Source: Blastocatellia bacterium (GTDB taxonomy: Bacteria > Acidobacteriota > Blastocatellia > Chloracidobacteriales > JADJPF01). From it: a stretch of DNA of 15,514 nt. The notes beneath the pieces were generated by a model. It worked only from the letters and a program-made list of their open reading frames with translations. It had not been told where the DNA came from and searched no databases. The position numbers and the translations under genes are program-made. Of this stretch, positions 8,291-14,414 are shown one piece after another (the stretch's first letter is position 1; each line of letters begins with the position of its first letter). Location of the stretch: positions 1-15,514 of the forward strand of contig JAEUQL010000027.1 of assembly GCA_016789295.1 (NCBI GenBank). The letters run 5' to 3'.

Positions 8291-9583
8291 ATGTTCTGTA
8301 CACAATGTGGATTCAGAAAACCGCCAGATGCACTATTTTGTCCAGCGTGTGGCAAGTTACTCTCTTCCAAGGAGCATCTGTCTGAGCTAAATTACGGCTC
8401 TCAGGAAGTAACAGCTAGAAGTCTATTTAGCACCTATCATCCTATGCCCCTACGCAAAGCCATCGACCTAATAAAAGCTGTCTGCGAGGAGCTTCTCAGA
8501 TTTCACCACAGTGGCCGGACATACGGCAGGCTTAAACCAGAATTTATAATTTTGAAAAACAACCAAGTCAGGTTGGTTCAGGTAGGGCATGAATCAGGTC
8601 CAATAACTGCCTCAATTAGAAATGATGTTCCATACTATCTATCACCAGAACAATGCTTAGGTCAGTCAGTAGATACAAGAAGCGATATATATTCTCTAGG
8701 TGTAGTTCTATTTGAAATGCTCACAGGCAGACTTCCTGTAGAAGGTAGCGTTCAGAACGTTGTACAGTTTCACGTTGCCCAGAAAGTTGTTTCTGCAAGA
8801 AACTATCTCTCTTCCCTACCAGCTCCAATAGAGCAGTTTCTAAATGAACTTTTACAACCTGATATGAATAAAAGACCTCAGACAATAGGTCAAGTCTTAG
8901 CAAAATTGATACTTATACAAAGAACGCTACTAGATAATGAAGACTTTGAACCTACAGTCAATGATGAATTTGAAGCTCTTGTATCAAATGATGATCTAAC
9001 TACAAACAATGAAGAAGCAGCTAAAGAACCTTCTACAAATGACCTAATAACAAATAATGATGGTATCGATTCTGCAGAACTGCCTTCAGATCACGCAAAA
9101 GCCTACATATTTGACCAGAATGGACTTGAAGATAGCTATTCTGCTGCCAAGAAATTTGATCAAAAAAATAGTTTCAATGAAGTTTTTGAAAAGAGTGATC
9201 CCGACTCTATGAGCACCTTTAAAGAAGTGCCCCCTGCTCCAGTTCCTGTTCCACCACCAAGCTATCTAGATCCAGACATAGTTACAGAGAACGATCTAGA
9301 AGTAATAAGCGAAACTCCTGCTGCTGCACCGGCTGAAAAAGACTTAGGAAAAGAGACAAACAATCTTTCTGAACCTGATCTGGCAGAGAGACCTATGACT
9401 GAGACTCTTTCCGAATCAAAATTTCCTCTCTTCAGCAAAAATACTTTAAGGAATTTAAGAAGTGCGGCTGCTACTTTTTCTGAAAAGCATTCCAAAAGTG
9501 GTATTAACCCATTTACTCTTCTATTTATAGCTATCTTTATTCTTGTTGTTCTTGCTATTATTCTGTCAGTTCTTTCTTCATAA
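8291..9583 (+). CDS. Zinc-ribbon protein with degenerate kinase C-lobe and C-terminal membrane anchor
   Basis: 430 aa in four parts. Residues 1-24 are a zinc ribbon (Cys3, Cys6, Cys17, Cys20). Residues about 55-215 are a protein-kinase C-lobe: helix E, then YGRLKPEF (78-85) where active kinases have HRDLKPEN, then QVGHE (97-101) where they have DFG, then intact SPE (118-120) and the helix-F stretch SDIYSLGVVLFEMLTG (131-146). The catalytic Asp, the metal-binding Asn and Asp, and the whole N-lobe (glycine loop and Lys strand) are absent, so it should not phosphorylate; it is a pseudokinase. Residues about 220-400 are an acidic, Asn/Pro-rich, probably disordered linker. Residues about 405-428 are a single hydrophobic segment one residue from the end, a tail anchor placing the rest in the cytoplasm. 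A strong ribosome-binding site for the next gene lies just after its stop, so the two are probably co-transcribed. Confidence 0.85.
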   Translation: MFCTQCGFRKPPDALFCPACGKLLSSKEHLSELNYGSQEVTARSLFSTYHPMPLRKAIDLIKAVCEELLRFHHSGRTYGRLKPEFIILKNNQVRLVQVGHESGPITASIRNDVPYYLSPEQCLGQSVDTRSDIYSLGVVLFEMLTGRLPVEGSVQNVVQFHVAQKVVSARNYLSSLPAPIEQFLNELLQPDMNKRPQTIGQVLAKLILIQRTLLDNEDFEPTVNDEFEALVSNDDLTTNNEEAAKEPSTNDLITNNDGIDSAELPSDHAKAYIFDQNGLEDSYSAAKKFDQKNSFNEVFEKSDPDSMSTFKEVPPAPVPVPPPSYLDPDIVTENDLEVISETPAAAPAEKDLGKETNNLSEPDLAERPMTETLSESKFPLFSKNTLRNLRSAAATFSEKHSKSGINPFTLLFIAIFILVVLAIILSVLSS

Positions 9584-9598
9584 GTAAGGAGGCTGCAA

Positions 9599-9793
9599 AT
9601 GAAAGAAGTTGACAAGCTATCAGAAGGCAGTGTCGTTACAGGTGGAGATTCTCACTTTAAGAAGCTTGTAGAACTGCGAAAGATCTTAATTGACAGACTT
9701 GTTTGTAGAGAGATAGAAGCTCCTAGCAAGTCTGAAAAGCAAGATCCAAGCAACATTTTTAGTCAAAGCAAGATTAATAAAGTAGAATCCTAA
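9599..9793 (+). CDS. Small hypothetical protein, 64 aa
   Basis: I do not recognise this protein. It is soluble and charged, with one predicted amphipathic helix around residues 18-38 (HFKKLVELRKILIDRLVCRE) and a polar Ser/Lys/Gln-rich tail. The case for a real gene rests on a strong ribosome-binding site (AAGGAGG, 6 nt before the ATG), a 15-bp gap after the pseudokinase and a 1-bp gap before the next gene. It is likely a small partner or adaptor of its neighbours; no function can be assigned. Confidence 0.7.
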   Translation: MKEVDKLSEGSVVTGGDSHFKKLVELRKILIDRLVCREIEAPSKSEKQDPSNIFSQSKINKVES

Positions 9794-9794
9794 A

Positions 9795-10235
9795 ATGGAA
9801 GTAGATCAAAAAACAGAGACAGAACAGGTGCAAAAGAGAGCTTTAAAACTGAAAGAAGTTTTTGTAGAACCAGATACAGCAGAAGCTGATAAGTGCAGAG
9901 TTACTGTTCGGCTGAGCAATAAAGGCGTGCTTCTTTCTGGGACACGTACAGGCCCAGATACACCAGACTATAAGATAATGCTTACAGCACTCTGTACAAT
10001 AGACGCTCTTCTACAAGCTATTAAAGATTGTGCAAAGATGGAGCTGCTTTTCATCGAACGGCAAAAACTTGAAAAAGTAGATCGAGAGATCATTATGGTT
10101 TTGGTTGATGTTGATATTGATGGAGAGACGCGAGCTGCCACTGGAGCGTGTCAGATTAAAGGAAATCTGCTTGAAACAGCAGCCAGAGCTGTGCTGGATG
10201 CAACAAACCGGATTCTAGAACGCTGTTTTGAGTAA
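9795..10235 (+). CDS. Hypothetical protein made of two tandem alpha/beta repeats, 146 aa
   Basis: No named family recognised. The sequence shows an internal duplication: residues about 33-77 (CRVTVRLSNKGVLLSG, then ALCTIDALLQAI) and about 97-141 (IIMVLVDVDIDGETRAATG, then AARAVLDATNRIL). Each half reads as beta-hairpin, TG turn, a further strand and one amphipathic helix, ending in similar A-x-x-x-x-D-A-hydrophobic helices. Two such halves would pack into one sandwich or a pseudo-dimer. I recall similar single units as uncharacterised C-terminal modules in other bacteria, but cannot name them. No membrane segment. The ATG is 1 bp after the previous stop, implying translational coupling, and the SUMF1 gene follows after 34 bp. 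The N-terminal 20 residues are charged and helical. Confidence 0.8.
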   Translation: MEVDQKTETEQVQKRALKLKEVFVEPDTAEADKCRVTVRLSNKGVLLSGTRTGPDTPDYKIMLTALCTIDALLQAIKDCAKMELLFIERQKLEKVDREIIMVLVDVDIDGETRAATGACQIKGNLLETAARAVLDATNRILERCFE

Positions 10236-10269
10236 TAAGTTTAATGGTTAGAATAAGTAAGGAGCCAAG

Positions 10270-11073
10270 TTGCAAACTCAAAGCAGTAAAAAATATCTTC
10301 TCATCCTGACACTTTTGTTTGTTATTCTTCTTCAGTTAAATTATCAAAGGGTCTACAGTTTCATCTTCATCAATCCAGAGAAAAAAATTGGTTTAGGTAG
10401 TAATTATGGAACACAAGCTCCAGGCTCAGACTACCTCCTTCCAGAAATGGTTAGAATCGCTGGCGGCAGTTTCAAAATGGGTAGTGAACATGGAGAAGCC
10501 GATGAGCAGCCAGTTCATCTTGAAGAGATAAAAGATTTTGAAATAGGTCGTTTTGAGGTTACCAATGCACAGTGGAGATCTTACTGTGACGCAGTAGGAA
10601 AAAACTACCCTCCCAATAGTAAATTTTCTAAGAACTATTTTCTTGAAAACCCAAACCACCCTGTAGTTAATGTAAGCTGGGATGAAGCACAAGATTACTG
10701 TAGATGGCTCTCGCAAGTAGGAGGCAAACAGTATCGCCTACCTACAGAAGCAGAATGGGAGTATGCAGCATCCGACTCTGAAGTAGGCAGGTTTAACAAC
10801 AACAGAGGAGGGGCATCAACAGCAGTTGTGGGCAGCTACGATCCAAACAGATATCAACTGTACGACATGCTTGGAAACGTTTGGGAATGGTGCCAAGACA
10901 ACTACACAAGTTCCTATTCAGTAAAAAATCAACCTGAAAGACGACCTAGAAAGGTTCTGCGAGGTGGATCTTGGGGAGACCCCAAAATACTTTGTACTGC
11001 CTCAAATCGCATCCACTTTGAACCCAAATACAGGTACAGGTTTTATGGGTTGCGTGTAGCTGCAACCCCTTAG
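10270..11073 (+). CDS. Membrane-anchored SUMF1/FGE-fold protein, probably not a true formylglycine-generating enzyme
   Basis: 267 aa starting at TTG, with AAGGAG 6 nt upstream. Residues 8-24 are one hydrophobic segment: signal anchor or uncleaved signal, so the domain should lie outside the cytoplasmic membrane. Residues about 55-266 are a complete SUMF1/FGE-sulfatase fold (IAGGSFKMGS, FEVTNAQW, HPVVNVSWDEAQDYCRWL, YRLPTEAEWEYAA, LYDMLGNVWEWCQDNY, LRGGSWGDP, YGLRVAAT). Aerobic FGEs bind copper through two cysteines in GGSW-x-C-x4-C. Here the first position is Asp237 and only the second, Cys242, is present, so oxidation of sulfatase cysteine is unlikely. A ligand-binding, cell-envelope or signalling role is more plausible. 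No sulfatase gene is nearby. It is the last gene of the run and overlaps feoB tail to tail by 4 bp. Confidence 0.88.
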   Translation: MQTQSSKKYLLILTLLFVILLQLNYQRVYSFIFINPEKKIGLGSNYGTQAPGSDYLLPEMVRIAGGSFKMGSEHGEADEQPVHLEEIKDFEIGRFEVTNAQWRSYCDAVGKNYPPNSKFSKNYFLENPNHPVVNVSWDEAQDYCRWLSQVGGKQYRLPTEAEWEYAASDSEVGRFNNNRGGASTAVVGSYDPNRYQLYDMLGNVWEWCQDNYTSSYSVKNQPERRPRKVLRGGSWGDPKILCTASNRIHFEPKYRYRFYGLRVAATP

Positions 11074-13070
11074 TTTACACCTGCTAGTCTCAAACCTTGC
11101 ACAACCAAAGTAGATAGCAGATAGCCAACTCCAGTGTAGAAAACCACCTGTGCAGTCGCTACTCGCCAAGAAGATTCTCTAGCCACAACAGCTACAGTAG
11201 ATACACATTGTAAAGAAAAGAAGAAGAAAACAATCAGACCAACCATAGTTGATGGAGTAAATATCTTCTCAGAGCTATTGGCAAAAGTAGCCTTCTTCAT
11301 CTGCTCAAGAAGACCTACTTGCTGTGCTTCTTCGTCATCTTCCCCTGCAGTGACGTGAAAGACTATAGCCATTGAACTGACAAAAACTTCACGAGCAGCA
11401 AAAGCCGAGAGTAACCCTACACCAACTCTCCAATCTACACCCATTGGCCTCAAAACAACCTCCATCTTGCGCCCTATCTGAGCAGCAACAGAGCTGTCTA
11501 TATCAGACTTGACAATAAAAGAAGAGCTTGGTGGATTACTTGTCTGTTCAGAGGCTGGCAATGCAAAACCAAAATTTGTAATTAGCCAGAGAAGAGACGA
11601 AACCACCACTATTGGTAACCCTGCTTTCTTGAGATACGAAGAAGACCTAGTCCAGGTAATCTTCAGTATTGGCTTTGTTTGTGGAATCCGATAAGCAGGC
11701 ATCTCCATTGCAAGCAGTGAGAGTGATCTCTTTTTGTACAGGAGCTTTCCTACAACTCCCGCAGTGATAGAACCTATAATAATGCTGGCCAGGTAGATTG
11801 CTGCCAAAGCAGAACCAGCCTTCCAGGAAGGCTCATCAACAAGAAGTGCTGCAAGTAGAAGCGAATAGACAGGCAGGCGAGCACTGCAGCTCATCAGAGG
11901 GATTATCCATATTGTTAGAAGTCTTTCTCTTTTTGTAGGTATGGCACGTGTTGCAAGTACTGCAGGTATAGCACAAGCAAACCCTGAAAGCATTGGGACA
12001 AATGAGCGACCGTGAAGACCCAAGAGCGAGAGTGGTTTGTCTACTAGTGCAGCTCCACGCGCTAGATAACCAGAATCTTCAAGTAAAGTCATTAAGAAAA
12101 AGAGTATTACGATCTGTGGAAAAAATACTGCTACTGCCCCGACTCCTCCAACAACCCCTTCGGCTAGAAAATCTGTAATGATACTTTCTGGTAAAGAAGC
12201 AGATATAAACTTCTGTAAATAGGAAAAGCCTAGATCTATTGCATCCATAAAAGGAGTAGCAAACCAGAAGATGGAAGCAAACAGCAGTGCAAATATCAGA
12301 AAAAATATAGGGAAACCCAAAAATTTATGAAGAACTATACTGTCTACTTTGGTGGTGAAAGAGTCTGTAAATCTGGTCTTTTTATCTCCAGGAGTCTGCC
12401 TTAAAGCATTGCTCTCTTCTATCAATTGCCTAACTTTTTTGTATGCTTCTGCTGGATCTGAAGGAAGTAGGGCTAGCTCATTGTCACTTGAGACTTCTAT
12501 CTGCTCCCTTACACTTTGGAGAAGCTCTTTTGCACCTTCTCCAGAACGAGCATCAACAGCAACTACTGGAAGCTTCAGCCTTGCAGCAAGTTTTGCACTG
12601 TCTAATTCTAGGCCAAGCCTTGGTAGAAGATCGTTCATCGTAACAGCAACAACAACTGGTTTACCTTGACGTGCAGCATAACCAGCAAACTTGAGGTGCC
12701 TCTCTAGCTGTGTTGCATCGACAACAAGAACAAAAGCGTCTGGCTTAACAGATGGATGGCGTCCTTCCAAAACCTTGCAGGAAAGCTCTTCTTCTGGAGA
12801 AGGAGACACTGCACTGTGTACCCCTGGCAGATCTACTAGATCAACCACTTCTCCAAACTCTTGCTTACTTTTGCCTTTTAGCAAAGATACAGTTACACCC
12901 GGATAGTTAGCAGTCTGAAAACCACCCCCAGTTAAAGCATTCATCAAAGTTGTTTTGCCAGCATTTGGCATCCCAACTAAACAGACTGTTAAACAACTAT
13001 TGGCTGATCTGGAACTGCTCTCTGGACTTGAAGAAGGAATATCCCCTGCATGAGTTTTTAATGAACCCAT
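11070..13070 (-). CDS. feoB: Ferrous iron transport protein B
   Basis: 666 aa from the ATG at 13068-13070. It is the inner-membrane Fe(II) uptake protein. An N-terminal cytoplasmic GTPase has G1 GMPNAGKT (33-40), the G2 threonine in NYPGVTV, and G3 DLPG. The G4 position reads TMND where most FeoB have NMxD, so the guanine-contacting Asn is replaced by Thr. A membrane domain follows with two Gate regions, visible in FFPQIVILFFLMTLLEDSGYLARGA and FACAIPAVLATRAIPTKRERLLTIWIIPLMSCSARLPVY, and the second Gate repeat near the C-terminus. The size is slightly short but complete. GGGAGG lies 10 nt before ATG 13070; an alternative TTG at 13076 is only 4 nt from it. The start overlaps the end of feoA, so the two are translationally coupled. 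Its stop overlaps the SUMF1 gene end, with no room for a shared terminator. Confidence 0.95.
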   Translation of the reverse strand: MGSLKTHAGDIPSSSPESSSRSANSCLTVCLVGMPNAGKTTLMNALTGGGFQTANYPGVTVSLLKGKSKQEFGEVVDLVDLPGVHSAVSPSPEEELSCKVLEGRHPSVKPDAFVLVVDATQLERHLKFAGYAARQGKPVVVAVTMNDLLPRLGLELDSAKLAARLKLPVVAVDARSGEGAKELLQSVREQIEVSSDNELALLPSDPAEAYKKVRQLIEESNALRQTPGDKKTRFTDSFTTKVDSIVLHKFLGFPIFFLIFALLFASIFWFATPFMDAIDLGFSYLQKFISASLPESIITDFLAEGVVGGVGAVAVFFPQIVILFFLMTLLEDSGYLARGAALVDKPLSLLGLHGRSFVPMLSGFACAIPAVLATRAIPTKRERLLTIWIIPLMSCSARLPVYSLLLAALLVDEPSWKAGSALAAIYLASIIIGSITAGVVGKLLYKKRSLSLLAMEMPAYRIPQTKPILKITWTRSSSYLKKAGLPIVVVSSLLWLITNFGFALPASEQTSNPPSSSFIVKSDIDSSVAAQIGRKMEVVLRPMGVDWRVGVGLLSAFAAREVFVSSMAIVFHVTAGEDDEEAQQVGLLEQMKKATFANSSEKIFTPSTMVGLIVFFFFSLQCVSTVAVVARESSWRVATAQVVFYTGVGYLLSTLVVQGLRLAGVN

Positions 13071-13276
13071 ATCCAAGAAGCCTCCCGCCTTCTGAGTGCT
13101 AGCCTAGTGCCTCTAAGTAGCACTATCATCGGGTCACCAAAAGGAACAGCCTGCACCACAGTTACTTCTTCGCCCGGAGTGAAACCAAGATCGAGTAGTC
13201 TTCTACAATCTTCGTCTGGCCCTTCAAGACGTTCAATTACGTACCACTCATTATGAGTTGTCTCCAAAAGCTTCAA
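13058..13276 (-). CDS. feoA: Ferrous iron transport protein A (SH3-like)
   Basis: 72 aa, the usual FeoA length, with the small SH3-like beta-barrel pattern: RLLDLGFTPGEEVTVVQAVPFGDPMIVLLRGTRLALRRREA. FeoA is a cytoplasmic partner that helps FeoB take up Fe(II). The start is TTG at 13274-13276: GGAAGGGAG lies just upstream, an in-frame TAG stands 15 nt upstream, and no ATG or GTG is available before the conserved core. Its stop codon lies inside feoB (13-bp overlap). Upstream on the same strand, an AT-rich stretch around 13318-13336 has GATAAT and a CAATATTG palindrome, which could be part of a promoter or a degenerate Fur site, but it is not a convincing Fur box. Confidence 0.93.
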   Translation of the reverse strand: MKLLETTHNEWYVIERLEGPDEDCRRLLDLGFTPGEEVTVVQAVPFGDPMIVLLRGTRLALRRREASWIWVH

Positions 13277-13460
13277 ACTTCTACTCCCTTCCTACTTAAC
13301 TACCCAAAACATCTCTCTCAATTATCAATATTGGAAGCTTAAAGATATTTTCAAAAGTTGACTTTAGAAGAATTAGAAGAAAATGAAAATCTATTTCAGT
13401 GGATGAAAGTTAGCTTTGGCAAAATCAAAGTGTCAACAATCTTTTCCGAACAGAAAAAAT

Positions 13461-13563
13461 GCCTAAAACTAGGCTACAGTGTAACCAGTTTTAGGCCAAG
13501 ATAGGATGCGCTTATCACCTGTGCCGGCCTCAAACAGGTGGGTATGCTTGAGGAGGCTTTGGC
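13461..13563 (+). ncRNA. Candidate structured RNA (strand uncertain)
   Basis: Two adjacent stem-loops: a perfect 10-bp stem 13461-13470 (gcctaaaact) with 13487-13496 (agttttaggc), and a long stem 13510-13522 (gcttatcacctgt) with 13534-13547 (acaggtgggtatgc) having one bulge, one mismatch and one G-U pair around an 11-nt loop. Outer pairing is possible between GCCAAG (13495-13500) and CTTTGGC (13557-13563), and between GTTAGC near 13408 and GCTAAC at 13562-13567. An alternative pairing GCCTCAA/TTGAGG competes with the second stem. The stretch is more GC-rich than its surroundings. I compared it by memory with 6S, SRP, tmRNA and common riboswitches and found no convincing match. Confidence 0.3.
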
Positions 13564-13745
13564 TAACTCTAAATTAAAGCAAATAGCGTGCCTGAAATCT
13601 GCTTTTTTCGAGGCTTTAAAACCTCAATAAATCGAATCTTTCAGTTTATATACTGCAATATTGTAACTGGGGTGCTGACTCTTTTTTCTCTGTTTTTCAA
13701 CTTCTCCTTTTTCAAAAAAGTTTTTAGTGTAAAAATAGCTTTACA

Positions 13746-13762
13746 TGTTACCTATGGTAACA
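13746..13762. promoter_or_regulatory. Operator-like palindrome TGTTACC-N3-GGTAACA
   Basis: A perfect 7-bp inverted repeat with a 3-bp centre. The half site GGTAACAC at 13756-13763 recurs in the same orientation at 13832-13839, 76 bp downstream. Both lie upstream of the zinc-ribbon gene at 13984, which suggests a repressor or activator binding region for that gene. The regulator is unknown. Confidence 0.4.
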
Positions 13763-13983
13763 CAGAAGCAGCTAAGTGGTTCTATTAAAGCAATATAACT
13801 AGGCGAGTGTCTCCATCTTATGAAACTATAAGGTAACACTTCTCAAAGTAAAGCAAGGTAGGCACGCAAGTGTATACAGATCTGCAAAAAAGTTCTGTAG
13901 TTTGTGACCAAATATTGAGAAAGATGCGTAACTCTATTATCCTCTATGCGCAGAGTTCAGTTTTTGAACTAAAGGAAGTGGAT

Positions 13984-14349
13984 ATGAAGAAGTGTCCGTT
14001 TTGTAAACAGAAGCTACAAGAAAATGCCCATTATTGCCAATTTTGCAACTCTACTATTGTCGATCTAGACGGTAATCCGATCCTGGTTCAAGAGTTTACA
14101 AACAGACAGAAAACCATTTTAGAAAAATTGATTCAACTACTAGTCGCCGTATTCTTTTCAGTCCAGTTCTTTCTCTTTGGGCTTATGCTTTTAAGTTCTA
14201 TTTTTGGCAATGAGGTCATTAAACTCAGTTCTACAACAAGCATCTTACTCAACATCGTGCTAGCAGTAATCTCTATTGGTGGAGCTATACTTATAACCAA
14301 TCCTGTCATTAATTTAGTCAAGAGTCAGATCGAAAAATTGGATAGATAA
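13984..14349 (+). CDS. Small zinc-ribbon membrane protein
   Basis: 121 aa from ATG 13984. It begins with a zinc ribbon (two CxxC knuckles, CPFC and CQFC, separated by 11 residues, in MKKCPFCKQK and AHYCQFCNS) in the cytoplasm, followed by a short linker and two hydrophobic helices: roughly residues 50-75 (LIQLLVAVFFSVQFFLFGLML and following) and 82-108 (SILLNIVLAVISIGGAILI and following). I do not recognise a specific family; zinc ribbons attached to short membrane hairpins are common in soil bacteria and mostly uncharacterised. I prefer this start because AAGGAAG lies 6 nt upstream and the ribbon follows at once. A GTG at 13870 would add 38 residues of non-conserved-looking sequence, though it has AAGGTAGG upstream. 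It shares the zinc-ribbon-plus-membrane design with the pseudokinase at 8291. Confidence 0.75.
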   Translation: MKKCPFCKQKLQENAHYCQFCNSTIVDLDGNPILVQEFTNRQKTILEKLIQLLVAVFFSVQFFLFGLMLLSSIFGNEVIKLSSTTSILLNIVLAVISIGGAILITNPVINLVKSQIEKLDR

Positions 14350-14375
14350 ACAAGAAGGATAATGTGTGAGTGGAA

Positions 14376-14408
14376 AGGTCAGAGAGAACTTGGATATGTC
14401 TCTGACCT
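14376..14408. terminator. Hairpin between convergent genes
   Basis: A perfect 10-bp stem: 14376-14385 (aggtcagaga) with 14399-14408 (tctctgacct), loop of 13 nt. It lies in the 65-bp gap between the convergent zinc-ribbon and nuoN stops, the right place for a bidirectional terminator. It has no T-tract on either strand, like the hairpin after the subtilase. Confidence 0.55.
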
Positions 14409-14414
14409 CTGTAA

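Larger units (their letters stand above)
13277..13983. other. 707-bp gap without a confident gene
   Basis: Between divergent feoA and the zinc-ribbon gene I see no protein gene I trust. The gap contains the feoA leader, a cluster of inverted repeats at 13461-13563, a T-rich stretch at 13675-13735 and a perfect palindrome at 13746-13762. Short frames at 13358-13504 (TTG start) and 13588-13788 (GTG start) lack ribosome-binding sites and overlap these repeats. For its size in a gene-dense window this gap is unusual and may hold a non-coding RNA or a decayed gene. Confidence 0.5.

Noticed and set aside
10270..11073. Sulfatase-maturation role for the SUMF1-fold protein.
   Set aside because: The copper-site cysteine pair is incomplete and no sulfatase gene is nearby.
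13318..13336. Fur box upstream of feoA.
   Set aside because: There is only a GATAAT and a short CAATATTG palindrome; it does not match the repeated GATAAT arrangement of a Fur site well enough.
13358..13504. 48-codon TTG frame (begins LTLEELEENENLFQW).
   Set aside because: The first part looks faintly protein-like, but there is no ribosome-binding site and the end runs through the 10-bp inverted repeat. It could be a remnant, but I cannot support it as a gene.
13588..13788. 66-codon GTG frame, Phe-rich.
   Set aside because: T-rich low-complexity sequence, no ribosome-binding site, and it contains the operator-like palindrome.
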